A stretch of DNA of 64,000 bases, from NCBI GenBank assembly GCA_963824225.1, contig CAWGOF010000001.1, positions 372,001-436,000 on the forward strand, given 5' to 3'. Position numbers and translations under genes: made by a program. Origin of the DNA: CAWGOF01 sp963824225 (GTDB lineage: Bacteria > Acidobacteriota > Polarisedimenticolia > Polarisedimenticolales > Polarisedimenticolaceae). Shown in pieces: positions 43,945 to 52,828 of the stretch (position 1 is the first letter of the stretch; every line of letters begins with the position of its first letter). The notes beneath the pieces were generated by a model that searched no databases, had not been told where the DNA came from, and was given only the letters and a program-made list of their open reading frames with translations.

Positions 43945-44547
43945 TCAACGCGCGGCGCGGGATTTCTCGATCGCGCGGGTGAGCTTCCCCGGACCGCCTT
44001 TGCACGCGAGGGTCTGGACCTCTTCGGACACGCGCTCGATGAACCGGTCTTCCGCCGCGGCATGCGGATCCTCGCCGCCCTGCGGGCGCCAGGACTCCGC
44101 GGCGAGGAACGTGCGCGAGCGCACGAGCGGCCCGTCGGTCGAGGCGAGCCGCAGCTCGATCCGTGTGTGCGCGGAGACCGTGGCGACGACGCGGCTCGCC
44201 ATCTCCATCGGGTTCGCGTTGGGCGAGACGCGCTCGGCGATGCTCGACTCGTTGTGCGTCAGGTCCTCGAAATCGTCGAACCGCACGCGGAGCACGAGAT
44301 CCCGTGGCGTCTCGAGCGGCACGGTGTCGACCGCGGCGAAGCACGGCGTTCCGGCGAGCCGCGCCAGCACCTGCTCCACGATTCGTCGCAGCGTGCTCTC
44401 GGGTCCGGGCGGGGCGCCGAACGCGACGTCGACCGCCAGGCTGTACCGCGCGGGCTCGGGCGCGGCCGAGGCGGCACGCGGCCCCGGGCCCAGGGGCAGG
44501 ACGACCGTCGTCACGAGCAGGATGCCGAGCGCGACCGAGCGGCTCAT
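43945..44547 (-). CDS. Secreted protein of unknown function
   Basis: 200 residues from ATG 44547 (ATGA overlap with the upstream cNMP/FHA gene). A clear signal peptide (SVALGILLVTTVVLPLG, cleavage near AASAAP) is followed by a soluble domain with two cysteines (residues about 69 and 182), RIVEQVLARLAGTPCF and LRVRFDDFEDLTHNES. No family recognised. Its coupling to the cNMP/FHA and HEAT genes suggests a shared process in the envelope. Confidence 0.65.
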   Translation of the reverse strand: MSRSVALGILLVTTVVLPLGPGPRAASAAPEPARYSLAVDVAFGAPPGPESTLRRIVEQVLARLAGTPCFAAVDTVPLETPRDLVLRVRFDDFEDLTHNESSIAERVSPNANPMEMASRVVATVSAHTRIELRLASTDGPLVRSRTFLAAESWRPQGGEDPHAAAEDRFIERVSEEVQTLACKGGPGKLTRAIEKSRAAR

Positions 44548-45336
44548 GCGCGGAACACGAGCTTGACCATGCCGAAGCCCAGACGATCCCCGTCGGCGAG
44601 CGGGTGCGGCTGGCCCGCGGTGAGGCGGGTTCCGTTCACGAACGTGCCGTTGAGCGCCCCGACCTCCTCGACGACGACCGGTCCGTCGGGCGTGTCGAGG
44701 ATCCGTGCATGGCGCCGCGAGACGCTGCGCTTCATATCGTGCTCGCTCAGATCGACGTCGGGACGCATCTCGGTCACCGGATCGAACCGGCCGATCATCG
44801 TCTCGGCGCCGGAGAGCGGGAACACCGCTCCGTGGCCCTCGACCTCGAGGCGCCGGCCGCACTCGGGCGCGGCCGTAGGGGCGCTGGCGTCGGCGCCTGA
44901 TCCGGACGTGCGCGGCCGCGCGGCCGGGCGAACGCCGGATCGCTCGAGATCTTCCATGCGACGCTCGGCCTCGCGCAGACGGATCGACAGCTTGCGCAGC
45001 ATGCGGATCGCGATCTCGATGTTGCCCTTGATCATCTTGTCGAAGATCATGCTCGTTGATCTCGATCAGCTCGACCGACTCCTGCGCCTCGGCGTGGCAC
45101 GTGCGCGGCATGCCCTCGAGGATCGACATCTCGCCGAAGAAGTCGCCTTTCTCCATCACACCGAGCTCGCGTACCTGTCCGTCGGTCTCACGGAACAAGC
45201 GGACGGCGCCGGCCTGGACGATGAACATCGTCGTGCCGCGATCGCCCTCGCTGAACACGCGCTCGCCAGCCCGGAAGCGGACGGTGAAGTTGTGGAACGG
45301 GCTCTTGGCCGCGGGGACCGGTGGTGCGGAGCTCAA
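44544..45336 (-). CDS. Cyclic-nucleotide-binding plus FHA-domain protein (one indel)
   Basis: Signal-integration protein of about 263 residues. TTG 45336, with GGGAGG seven bases upstream, opens SSAPPVPAAKSPFHNF; a cNMP-binding domain follows (GERVFSEGDRGTTMFIVQAG; GVMEKGDFFGEMSILEGMPR; ELIEINEHD). The frame then changes near 45050 and continues as MIKGNIEIAIRMLRKLSIRL, a linker helix typical after cNMP domains. An FHA domain completes the protein (MIGRFDPVTEMRPDVDLS; SVSRRHARI; GALNGTFVNGTRL), with the phosphothreonine-binding SRRH/NGT residues. It joins a second messenger sensor to phosphopeptide recognition. No enzymatic domain is present. Confidence 0.82.
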
Positions 45337-46304
45337 CGCGGGCCTCCCTCGCCCGGACTCGCGGGCGCGCGGGTCGCGGCGTGATCGAGGAGCAGCACCT
45401 CGGCCGCGTAGCGCACCGCCTGCTCCGGATCGCTGGCGGCGATCTCGCGCAGCACCGCTTCGGCCGCCGCATCGCCGAGCGATCCGATCGCCTGGGTCGC
45501 CGCGATGCGCACCGAGATCGTCGGGTCGCGACGGGCGCGTGCGACGAGGGCCAGGCGGAGTTCCTCCTCGTCGGGCAACGGTTCTCCGGTGGGTGCGGTG
45601 CGGTCGAGGATCTGGCCCGCCAGGCGGGCCGCCTGCGCCCGGATCTCGGACTGGGGGTGGTCGAGCAGCGGCGGAAGCGCGGGCGCCTGTGCCGCCGTGC
45701 CCCGACGGAACTTCAGGAACTGATCGAGCGCCGCGGCCAGGAGCAGCGGGTTCGTCTCCCCGAGCATCTCGTCGAGCGCCGACCACTTGACGGCCTCGCT
45801 CCGGGCGTCCTGGATCGCGATGAACCGCTCGAAGGCCGCGAGGAGGGCGTCGCGCCCCTCGGCCGGCAGCGCAAACACGCCGTCGACGCCGCGCACCAGG
45901 CCGAACCGGCGCGACTTCTCCGCATCTCCGTCGGTCGCCGGAAGCGGCTCGAGCAGCAGGACGTAGCTCGCCCCCGCGTCGAGGCGCTGGGCCTTCGGGT
46001 CGAGCATGCGATCGCGCTCGCGATTCGCTTCGCGCACGTCGACGCGGATCGGTTCGCCGACGCGCAGGTCGCCGCGCAGGACTTTGGTCACCACCACGTC
46101 GAATTGACGCCCGTCCTGGCCCAGGCTCGTCCCGCCGACCACTACCGGTGCAGCGAGCGTCCATTCGAACGACATCCGCGGATCGGGCACGGCCGTGTCC
46201 GTCCGCGCACCGGTCGAGGCGATCGTTGCGATCGCAGCGATTGCGACCGCGAGACCGGCGATCACGCGCCCCCATTCCTCGGCAGCGCCAAGCGAGCGAG
46301 CCAT
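45333..46304 (-). CDS. HEAT-repeat membrane-anchored protein
   Basis: 323 residues from ATG 46304; a longer frame to 46388 exists but its extra residues look unconserved. One N-terminal membrane segment or signal (RVIAGLAVAIAAIATIAST) leads to a beta-rich extracytoplasmic part (about 45-130; VVVGGTSLGQDGRQFDVVV). Helical HEAT-type repeats follow (about 190-310): PPLLDHPQSEIRAQAARLAG, then RRDPTISVRIAATQAIGSLG, then ASDPEQAVRYAAEVLL. The repeats are protein scaffolds. TTGA overlap with the cNMP/FHA gene couples the two. Function unknown. Confidence 0.7.
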   Translation of the reverse strand: MARSLGAAEEWGRVIAGLAVAIAAIATIASTGARTDTAVPDPRMSFEWTLAAPVVVGGTSLGQDGRQFDVVVTKVLRGDLRVGEPIRVDVREANRERDRMLDPKAQRLDAGASYVLLLEPLPATDGDAEKSRRFGLVRGVDGVFALPAEGRDALLAAFERFIAIQDARSEAVKWSALDEMLGETNPLLLAAALDQFLKFRRGTAAQAPALPPLLDHPQSEIRAQAARLAGQILDRTAPTGEPLPDEEELRLALVARARRDPTISVRIAATQAIGSLGDAAAEAVLREIAASDPEQAVRYAAEVLLLDHAATRAPASPGEGGPR

Positions 46305-46403
46305 GCTCGAATGGTAACGTGGTCCGCGCGGGGTCGCTATGGAGCTCTCGCAGCGGTCCGCGTACGTCCGGAAGCTCGCGCGGGCCACGGAAGCGCCCTC
46401 GGA

Positions 46404-47876
46404 TCAGTCGACCGGATCGAGTCGCAGCTGGATCGCGAGCGTGAACCGCTTCTTCGCCGCGCCCTCGGCGAGCTCGACCGGGATCAGGATCTCGCGCCGC
46501 TCGCCCGCGGCGAGCCGCGCGACCTCGATGCTCGGGTCGTCGAACAGATCGGTGACGCGGACGGGCTCCGACAACGGTTGGGGCTGCGACCGCTCGATGG
46601 ACAGTGCCGCATCGATCCCGACCGACGGGGCCTCGACGGCGTCGATCTCGAGCCGTGGCTCGTCGAGCGCGCCGAGGTCCCACGTTTCCTCGGGCTGGCT
46701 CTCGACCGCCGGTGGCTCGTACGCTGGAGCGACCGGGGTCGGGGCCGGCGGCTTCGCCGCTCGTGCCGGCTGCGGCGCACGGCCGGTGACGCGCCAGTCG
46801 GGGTCGTTTCGATGATCGACCTCGAAGGACAGGCCGGCCGCTCGGGCGGGCGTGCTCGCCGGGGCGTCGAACGCCACCGGCTCCGCATCGGGGAAGCCGC
46901 TCCCCAGGTCGAACGACTCGTCCGCGGCAGGTGAGACCGCGGGAGGCGCGACCGAGATCGCGTCCGATGCGACGAGATCGATCGGCTCGTCCGCGCTCCC
47001 GACCTCGCTCACGAGCGCGTCGATCTCCTGCGGTCCGAACATCGCGTCGTCGCCAGCGTCGATGCGGCGCGTCGCTGCGACGTCCTGCTTCGGCCGCGGC
47101 GGATCGGTCTTGGTGCGCGACAGCGGATCCTTGAAGTCGGACAGCGGGATCGAGCGCGTGGTCGCGACGCCCGCGGCATTTCCGGCCGGACGCGGGCGCG
47201 CCGTGTGCGTCGGCGCAGGTGCCGGCGCGGGAGCGGCGACGACGGGTGCCGGCGCAGCGTGCGCCGTGCGCTCGGGCGCGGCTTTCGGATCGTACTTGCG
47301 AGTCAGATGGAGCAGGACGAGCTTGGTGATGGCTTTGAGCGTGTCCTGCACGCCGATTCCGGTCGTGGCCACCGACTCGTAGAACGGCGCGTTGTACCGG
47401 TTGACCGCGCTGTTCAGCTCCTCCATCGTCGACAGTTTCGGCAGGTCACGCTTGTTGAACTGGATCACGTGCGGCAGCTCGGACAGCTTGAGCCCGTGGC
47501 CCTTGAGGTTCTCCTCCAGGTTGCGGAACGACTCGACGTTCGCCCCGAGCATCGCGGCCTGCGAGTCGGCCACGAACACGATGCCGTCCGCGCCCTTGAG
47601 CACGAGCTTCCGCGTTTCGTTGTAGAACACCTGCCCCGGCACCGTGTACAGCTGGATCCGGGTCTTCATCCCGCGGATCTCACCCAGGTCGATCGGCAGG
47701 AAGTCGAAGAACAGCGTGCGGTCCGTCTTCGTGGCCAGGGACAGCATCTTGCCCTTGACGTCGTCCGGAAGCGTTCCGTGGACGTACTGGAGATTGGTCG
47801 TCTTCCCGCACAAGCCCGGCCCGTAGTACACGATCTTGGCCGTGAGCTCACGCGTCGAGTAGTTGAACAGCACCAT
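46404..47876 (-). CDS. mglA: MglA-type small GTPase with a long C-terminal extension
   Basis: MglA sets front-rear polarity and drives gliding or type IV pilus motility in Myxococcus and relatives. Residues 1-195 are a full MglA GTPase: MVLFNYSTRELTAKIVYYGP, P-loop GPGLCGKTTN, LFFDFLPIDLGEIRGMKTR, TVPGQVFYNETRK, VFVADSQ and the base-binding NKRD. About 295 more residues follow: an Ala/Pro-rich linker and a conserved-looking end (EVARLAAGERREILIPVEL, then FTLAIQLRLD). Usual MglA is about 195 residues, so the tail is unusual; it may bind partners such as the HEAT or cNMP/FHA proteins encoded next to it. Confidence 0.9.
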   Translation of the reverse strand: MVLFNYSTRELTAKIVYYGPGLCGKTTNLQYVHGTLPDDVKGKMLSLATKTDRTLFFDFLPIDLGEIRGMKTRIQLYTVPGQVFYNETRKLVLKGADGIVFVADSQAAMLGANVESFRNLEENLKGHGLKLSELPHVIQFNKRDLPKLSTMEELNSAVNRYNAPFYESVATTGIGVQDTLKAITKLVLLHLTRKYDPKAAPERTAHAAPAPVVAAPAPAPAPTHTARPRPAGNAAGVATTRSIPLSDFKDPLSRTKTDPPRPKQDVAATRRIDAGDDAMFGPQEIDALVSEVGSADEPIDLVASDAISVAPPAVSPAADESFDLGSGFPDAEPVAFDAPASTPARAAGLSFEVDHRNDPDWRVTGRAPQPARAAKPPAPTPVAPAYEPPAVESQPEETWDLGALDEPRLEIDAVEAPSVGIDAALSIERSQPQPLSEPVRVTDLFDDPSIEVARLAAGERREILIPVELAEGAAKKRFTLAIQLRLDPVD

Positions 47877-47964
47877 CGGCGGCTACCCCCAACCCCGGGC
47901 GCATCCCCTCGCGCCGCGCGGAACGGTCGACCGTCGCGGAACATAGTCCCGGGCCCGGAGACGG

Positions 47965-48780
47965 TCAAGCGTCGGCGGTCGCCGGAGCGGCCCGCTGGAC
48001 CGCCGCGGCGAACTCGGCGCCCAGCAGTACGATCCCGGTGGCCGCGTAGAACCAGAGCTGGAGCGTCACGATGCCGGCGAGCGTCCCCGTCACGAGGCCG
48101 AAGCTCGTCAGGCGCACGAGAACGGCGCCGAACGCTCCGCGTGCCACCTCCCACAGCGGCAGGGCGACGCACACGCCGGCGAGCGCGACCCGGATGCGCG
48201 TCCCGCCGCGCGGTAGCAGGCGGTAGAGCAGGGTCAGCGTCACGAACCGTACCGCGAGAAGGATCCCGTGAGACGCGAGACGGGTCGGGCCGGGCGGCAT
48301 GGCGCCGGCCCGGACGACCAACTCGTCGACGAGATGCGACGCACCGAGAGCCGCACCGATGACGAACACCAGCGCCAGGACGCGCGGCCGCAGCCCGACC
48401 GCGCTCCGCCGCAGGCCCGGCGACAGGACGTGGCTCATGGCTCGCTCGAGCGCCCGCAGTCCGGCCATCGCCGACCACGCGAGACCGGGTAGCGCCAGCG
48501 CGATCACCGGCGTGCTCGTCGCGAGGTCGTGCTCGATCAGCCGCGAGAGGGCGTTCGCCGCGTCCGCGGCCAGGAGCGGCGAGATGTGGAACACGGCCTG
48601 CCGGACCGGATCGGGACCGGGCAGGAGCTCTCGCACCAGGACGCTCGTGAGGTACACGAACGGCGCGAGCGACAGGAGGCCGTAGCAGGCGACGACCGCG
48701 GCGTGGTCGAGGCAGCGGTCCCGATGAAACCCGACGAGCGCCGCCCACAGCAGGTCGAGCAGGCGGCGCGCGCGGCTCAC
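47965..48780 (-). CDS. yihY: YihY/BrkB-family inner-membrane protein
   Basis: 271 residues, five to six transmembrane helices; HAAVVACYGLLSLAPFVYL near residue 27 and WFYAATGIVLLGAEFAAAV near the C-terminus are family signatures. The family was once called RNase BN in error; its role is still unclear (possible transporter). ATG 48780 overlaps the der stop (ATGA). Confidence 0.85.
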   Translation of the reverse strand: MSRARRLLDLLWAALVGFHRDRCLDHAAVVACYGLLSLAPFVYLTSVLVRELLPGPDPVRQAVFHISPLLAADAANALSRLIEHDLATSTPVIALALPGLAWSAMAGLRALERAMSHVLSPGLRRSAVGLRPRVLALVFVIGAALGASHLVDELVVRAGAMPPGPTRLASHGILLAVRFVTLTLLYRLLPRGGTRIRVALAGVCVALPLWEVARGAFGAVLVRLTSFGLVTGTLAGIVTLQLWFYAATGIVLLGAEFAAAVQRAAPATADA

Positions 48781-50117
48781 GCGGCGCCGCTCCGATCTCG
48801 ACGGCCGCGAAACACGAGGCGTACCGGGACCTCGGCGAGGCCGAACCGCTCGCGCAGCGACGCCTCGAGGTGGCGCCGGAACGGGGCGCTGGCCTTGCGC
48901 GGATCGTTGCAGAACACGACGAACCGCGGCGGGTGCGTACCGATCTGCGTCGCGTAGAACACGCGCAAGTCGCCGCGCCCGGAAACCTCGAGATCCGGGC
49001 CGCAGGCGTCGCGCAGCCAGCGGTTGAGCTCGGGCGTCGGCACACGCAGTCCCGCGGCCGCGTGGAGCCGCGCCGCGAGCTCGAGCAGCCGACCGACGCG
49101 CTGGCCGGTACGAGCGGACAGGAACGCGATCGGCACGCCACGGGCGAACGCCAGGCGCTCGTGGATCTCGTCCTCGATCCGCCGCACGGCCTCCTCACGG
49201 CCCTCGACGCGATCCCACTTGTTGACCGCTACGACGAGCGGCCGCCGAGATTCGAGCACGAGGCCGGCGATGTGCGCGTCCTGCGTGGAGATCGGCAACG
49301 TTCCGTCGAGCACGAGGATCACGACGTGCGACTGGGCGATGCTGCGCGCCGCATGATCGACCGCGACACGCTCGACCGCTGGGCCGGTGCGGAACTTGGG
49401 GCGCATGCCCGCCGTGTCGATGACCCGGTAGCGCAGGCCCTCGACCACGACGAGCGTGTCGATCGCGTCGCGGGTCGTACCGGGAGTCTCGCTGACGACC
49501 GCACGCTCCTCCCCCGCCAGACGGTTGAGGATCGAGGACTTGCCGACGTTCGGACGGCCGACCAGCGCCAGGCGGATCTCCTCGGGTGCCGGAGCGTCCG
49601 AGGCGGCGCCGATGGACGACGAGCGCAGCGCGGCGTCGATCCGGTCGAGCAGGTCGTCGGTACCGAGGCCGTGCTCGGCCGACACGCCGACCGGCTCGCC
49701 GAGACCCAGCTCGTAGAGCGCGTGGATCAGCGGCTCGGCCTTGGGCGTGTCGATCTTGTTCGCCGCGAGGACGACCGGCCGACCGCTCTTGCGCAGGATC
49801 GTCGCGACGTCGCGGTCGAGCGCGGTCGGACCCGCGACCGCATCGACGACGAACACGAGGCACGCGGCCTCGGTGATCGCAAATCGCACCTGGCGCTCGA
49901 TCTCGGCGGCGTACGGTCCGTCGCCGTCGGGCACCAGGCCTCCGGTGTCGACCAGGCGAAACGGTGTCGGAACGTCCGAGACCTCGGCGTAAACCCGATC
50001 CCGGGTCACGCCGGGTGAATCTCCGACGATCGCCTTGCGCCGCCCCACCAGCCGGTTGAACAGCGTGCTCTTCCCGACGTTCGGCGCGCCGACGATCGCG
50101 ACCACGGGGCACGACAT
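48777..50117 (-). CDS. der: Ribosome-assembly GTPase Der (EngA)
   Basis: Double-GTPase needed for 50S assembly. 446 residues. G domain 1: GAPNVGKSTLFNRL, PGVTRDR, DTGG, NKID; G domain 2: GRPNVGKSSILNRL, PGTTRDAID, DTAGMR, NKWD; C-terminal KH-like domain ending with PPRFVVFCNDP and VRLVFRGRRD. All motifs intact and length normal. Divergent from the HU gene at 50242, with a 124-bp shared promoter region. Confidence 0.97.
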   Translation of the reverse strand: MSCPVVAIVGAPNVGKSTLFNRLVGRRKAIVGDSPGVTRDRVYAEVSDVPTPFRLVDTGGLVPDGDGPYAAEIERQVRFAITEAACLVFVVDAVAGPTALDRDVATILRKSGRPVVLAANKIDTPKAEPLIHALYELGLGEPVGVSAEHGLGTDDLLDRIDAALRSSSIGAASDAPAPEEIRLALVGRPNVGKSSILNRLAGEERAVVSETPGTTRDAIDTLVVVEGLRYRVIDTAGMRPKFRTGPAVERVAVDHAARSIAQSHVVILVLDGTLPISTQDAHIAGLVLESRRPLVVAVNKWDRVEGREEAVRRIEDEIHERLAFARGVPIAFLSARTGQRVGRLLELAARLHAAAGLRVPTPELNRWLRDACGPDLEVSGRGDLRVFYATQIGTHPPRFVVFCNDPRKASAPFRRHLEASLRERFGLAEVPVRLVFRGRRDRSGAA

Positions 50118-50183
50118 GCGCGCACCCTAGCACAGACCATGCGCTAAGTTCCTTGCTGATATGGGGTTATGGCCGACGGTTGC

Positions 50184-50213
50184 TTGACACTCCGACGGAC
50201 CGGCACGTAGACT
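50184..50213 (+). promoter_or_regulatory. Sigma70-type promoter for the HU gene
   Basis: TTGACA at 50184-50189 and TAGACT at 50208-50213, 18-base spacer, about 30 bases before the HU start. Confidence 0.7.
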
Positions 50214-50241
50214 GCGCCATCGGTCCGAGGGGGCACGGGGC

Positions 50242-50511
50242 ATGATCAAGGCCGACATCATCAATCGCGTCTCGGAGGACGCCAACATCACCAAGGTGAA
50301 GGCGGTCGAGGCGGTCGAGGCCGTGTTCGAGGCGATGAAGGTGGCCATGCTGAAGGGCGAGCGGATCGAGCTGCGCGGCTTCGGCGTGTTTCAGGTCAAG
50401 CCGCGAAAGAAAGGGATCGGCCGGAACCCGCGGACCGGCCGCGAGGTCCGGATCCCCCCGGGCAAGACGATCCGGTTCAAGCCGGGAAAGAGCCTGCGGG
50501 CGCTGGGCTAG
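50242..50511 (+). CDS. HU/IHF-family histone-like protein
   Basis: 89-residue nucleoid protein. MIKADIINRVSEDANITKVKA, seen as ADIINRVSEDANITK, then RIELRGFGVFQVK, then the DNA-binding arm RNPRTGREVRIPPGKTIRFK and FKPGKSLRAL. The RNPRTGxxV and FKPGK motifs are standard. It is a complete single-frame gene, in contrast to the ihfB-like gene at 38.5 kb. It has its own promoter and GAGGGGG as the ribosome-binding site. Convergent with the PEGA gene. HU and IHF alpha cannot be told apart here. Confidence 0.93.
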   Translation: MIKADIINRVSEDANITKVKAVEAVEAVFEAMKVAMLKGERIELRGFGVFQVKPRKKGIGRNPRTGREVRIPPGKTIRFKPGKSLRALG

Positions 50512-50520
50512 CGCACCGAG

Positions 50521-51759
50521 CTATTCGTTCCCGCGGCCTCGCTCGAGCACCAGGTCGACCGCCGTCGGCTCGCTCCCCTCCTCGACGACGACCTTTCGCC
50601 TCTGGGATCCGAACCCGGGCCGTGTGACCTCGATCACGTGCTCGCCGACCGCGACCGGAAGCGCGCCGTGCAGCCGGCCGAGCGTATCGCCGCTCGCCAG
50701 GAACTCGCCGTCGAGATAGACCGCGGCGTCGGGCGGCTCGACCGTGATCCGCAGGAGGCCGCGACGCAGCGTCCCGGTCCTCGAGGGCTCGGGCTCGAGA
50801 GCCTGCCGGAACTGCGGCGCCTGCCGGGGCTCGACTTCCTGGTCGAGCTCTTCCATCGCCGCGCGCTCGCGCTCTTCCGCAGGGCTCGAAGCGCTCGGCG
50901 CCCCGCGCTCGACGCTCGGCGTCCCGCGCTCGACGATCCCGCTACCTTCGGGCAGCTCTTCCTCGATGACGTAGCGCACACCGGGCTCGGTCCGCATGTG
51001 GAACCGCATCGACTGATGGCCCGCCAAGCGTAGCTCGACCACGTGGTCGCCCGACGGCACGGTCAACGAGTCCCACGTGCCGTTGAAGTCCCGCGCTTCG
51101 CCGCGAAACTGCCCGTCGATCCAGATTTCGGTCTTCTTCGGCTGGATCCGGGTCTCGATCACTGCCGGCGGCCCCGCGGGCACCTCGTTGCTTTCACCCT
51201 CGGTGTACACACCGTCCGTGTACCCACCGGTCACGCCGTCGCCACCGCCCGACACGTAGACGGTCGGCGAGGAGTAGTACGGGTAGCCGTAGCCGTAGCC
51301 GTAGCCGTACCCGTAGCCGAAGCCCACGCCGAACGACCAGTACGGGTAGTCGTAGTAGGGATAGTACGGATAATACGGGTAGTACGGATAGTACGGGTAA
51401 TACGGGTAGCCGTTGCTGCCATAGCCGTAGGTCGCCGTGCCTCGCGCCCGCGTTGCCGTGTCGCCGGTCGGCGTCCGCGTCGCGGTCGCGGAGGCGCTAC
51501 GGCCCGACGTGCCGTACGGTGAGGGGCGAGCGCCGCTGGACGATCGTGGGGCCGGCGCCGCGGATCGGGAGCCCGTCCGTGGAGCGGCCGATCGCATCGA
51601 GGGTCCACGCGCGCCGCCTGCGTGGCCGGACATCCGCGCGCCGCCACCGCCCGCGCCACGACCGCCACCGCCGCGCCCCGCATCGACCGCGGGCGCGCAC
51701 GGGATCACGAGCGCAGCGACGAGCCCGAGCGCCGGTAGGATGCGGGCCATCGGCTTCAT
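50521..51759 (-). CDS. Secreted PEGA-domain protein with Tyr/Pro and Gly/Tyr repeats
   Basis: 412 residues from ATG 51759 with GGGAGG six bases upstream. A signal peptide (ILPALGLVAALVIPCAP, cut near VDAG) is followed by a Gly/Arg/Ser-rich disordered region. A striking tract of PYYPYYPYY repeats and then GYGYGYGY lies at about residues 118-160. Two PEGA domains follow: TEIWIDGQFRGEARDFNG with VPSGDHVVELRLAGH, and the C-terminal AAVYLDGEFLASGD with VAVGEHVIEVTRPGF. PEGA domains are surface or periplasmic beta-sandwich modules. Probably cell-surface; no enzymatic role visible. Confidence 0.82.
   Translation of the reverse strand: MKPMARILPALGLVAALVIPCAPAVDAGRGGGGRGAGGGGARMSGHAGGARGPSMRSAAPRTGSRSAAPAPRSSSGARPSPYGTSGRSASATATRTPTGDTATRARGTATYGYGSNGYPYYPYYPYYPYYPYYPYYDYPYWSFGVGFGYGYGYGYGYGYPYYSSPTVYVSGGGDGVTGGYTDGVYTEGESNEVPAGPPAVIETRIQPKKTEIWIDGQFRGEARDFNGTWDSLTVPSGDHVVELRLAGHQSMRFHMRTEPGVRYVIEEELPEGSGIVERGTPSVERGAPSASSPAEERERAAMEELDQEVEPRQAPQFRQALEPEPSRTGTLRRGLLRITVEPPDAAVYLDGEFLASGDTLGRLHGALPVAVGEHVIEVTRPGFGSQRRKVVVEEGSEPTAVDLVLERGRGNE
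51276..51410 (-). repeat. Short in-frame repeats (6-bp and 9-bp) in the PEGA gene
   Basis: Two adjacent runs: GTAGCC-type hexamers (51281-51324, coding Gly-Tyr) and TACGGATAG/TACGGGTAG-type nonamers (about 51350-51410, coding Pro-Tyr-Tyr). Both are multiples of three and could expand or contract without a frameshift. Confidence 0.85.
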
Positions 51760-51901
51760 ACGCGCCTCCCAGAGTCGTCCAGGGTCTTCGGGCTGCAAGC
51801 CCCGTACCGGGACGCTCCGTCGCTCCCGGGGCCTGCGCCGCCCCCCGAGTGTCCTCGGTCGAGGCCAGCGCGTCGCCGCCGGGAGACACCGCCTCCTAGG
51901 G

Positions 51902-51907
51902 TATACT
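51902..51907 (+). promoter_or_regulatory. Possible -10 element for the site-2 protease gene
   Basis: TATACT, 22 bases before GTG 51929. No good -35 is visible. It implies a very short leader. Confidence 0.3.
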
Positions 51908-51928
51908 CCGGAACGATCGATCCCGCTC

Positions 51929-52828
51929 GTGGAACCCTCCCCGACCACCGCCGTCCCGCGACCCAGAATCCGTCTCCATCTCCTGCTGTTCCTGCTCACC
52001 ATGCTGAGCCTGGCGCTCGCCGGCGGACTGATCTGGGATCCGCCCGACATCGGCCCGGAAGCGCTGGCGAGCATTCGGGGCTGGCTCGAGGTGCTCCGTG
52101 CCGGGGTGCCCTACGCGTTCTGGGTGCTCGCGATCCTGGGGGCCCACGAGATGGGCCATTTCGTCGCTTGCCGGTGGTATCGCATTCCGGTAACCCTGCC
52201 GTTCTTCCTTCCCGGCCCGCCGCCGCTCGGCACGTTCGGAGCGGTCTTGCGCATCCGCGGCTTGATCCCCCATCGCCGCGCGCTGTTCGACGTCGCCGCC
52301 GCCGGACCTCTCGCAGGACTGGCCGTGGCGCTGCCCGTTCTGATCGTCGGACTGTGGACGGCGACGCCCCAGACCGCGGCGCCCGAGTCCGCCGGGCTCG
52401 TGCTCGGCGCGCCCCTGGCCTGGGACGTGCTGGCGCGGCTTTGGCCGCACCAGGCTCCCCCCGAGGCGAACGCGCTCATCGTCGCCGGATGGGTCGGGGC
52501 TCTCTTCACCTCGCTCAACCTGTTCCCCGTGGGCCAGCTCGACGGGGGCCACGTGGCGTTCGCGATCTCGCGCCGCCTGCATCGCTGGCTGGCCTTCGGG
52601 ACGCTCGGCGGCCTGCTCGTTCTCGTCCTGTACCAGGCGGTCGTCGAGCGCGAAGTGCCGGCCTACGGCGTGTGGATCCTGATCCTGGCGTGGATGCGCG
52701 ATCGTCATCCACCGGTGATCGACCCGTTCGTGCCGCTCGGCCGCGGTCGGACCCTGCTTGCCGTCCTCCTGTTCGTCGTTTGGCTCGCATGTTTCATCCC
52801 CCTCCCGCTGCGAATCGTCGGTCCGTGA
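51929..52828 (+). CDS. Site-2 protease family (M50) membrane metalloprotease
   Basis: About 299 residues if it begins at GTG 51929; the start is uncertain since no ribosome-binding site is clear. Six or so transmembrane helices. Zinc-binding HEMGH at residues about 73-77 (ILGAHEMGHFVACRWY) and the third ligand aspartate in NLFPVGQLDGGH near 205-216. PFFLPGPPPLGTFGAVLRIR is typical of the M50 group also found in plant EGY proteins. It cuts substrates within the membrane, often anti-sigma factors, but no sigma/anti-sigma pair is adjacent. Its tail overlaps the comEC tail by 35 bases on opposite strands. Confidence 0.87.
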   Translation: MEPSPTTAVPRPRIRLHLLLFLLTMLSLALAGGLIWDPPDIGPEALASIRGWLEVLRAGVPYAFWVLAILGAHEMGHFVACRWYRIPVTLPFFLPGPPPLGTFGAVLRIRGLIPHRRALFDVAAAGPLAGLAVALPVLIVGLWTATPQTAAPESAGLVLGAPLAWDVLARLWPHQAPPEANALIVAGWVGALFTSLNLFPVGQLDGGHVAFAISRRLHRWLAFGTLGGLLVLVLYQAVVEREVPAYGVWILILAWMRDRHPPVIDPFVPLGRGRTLLAVLLFVVWLACFIPLPLRIVGP

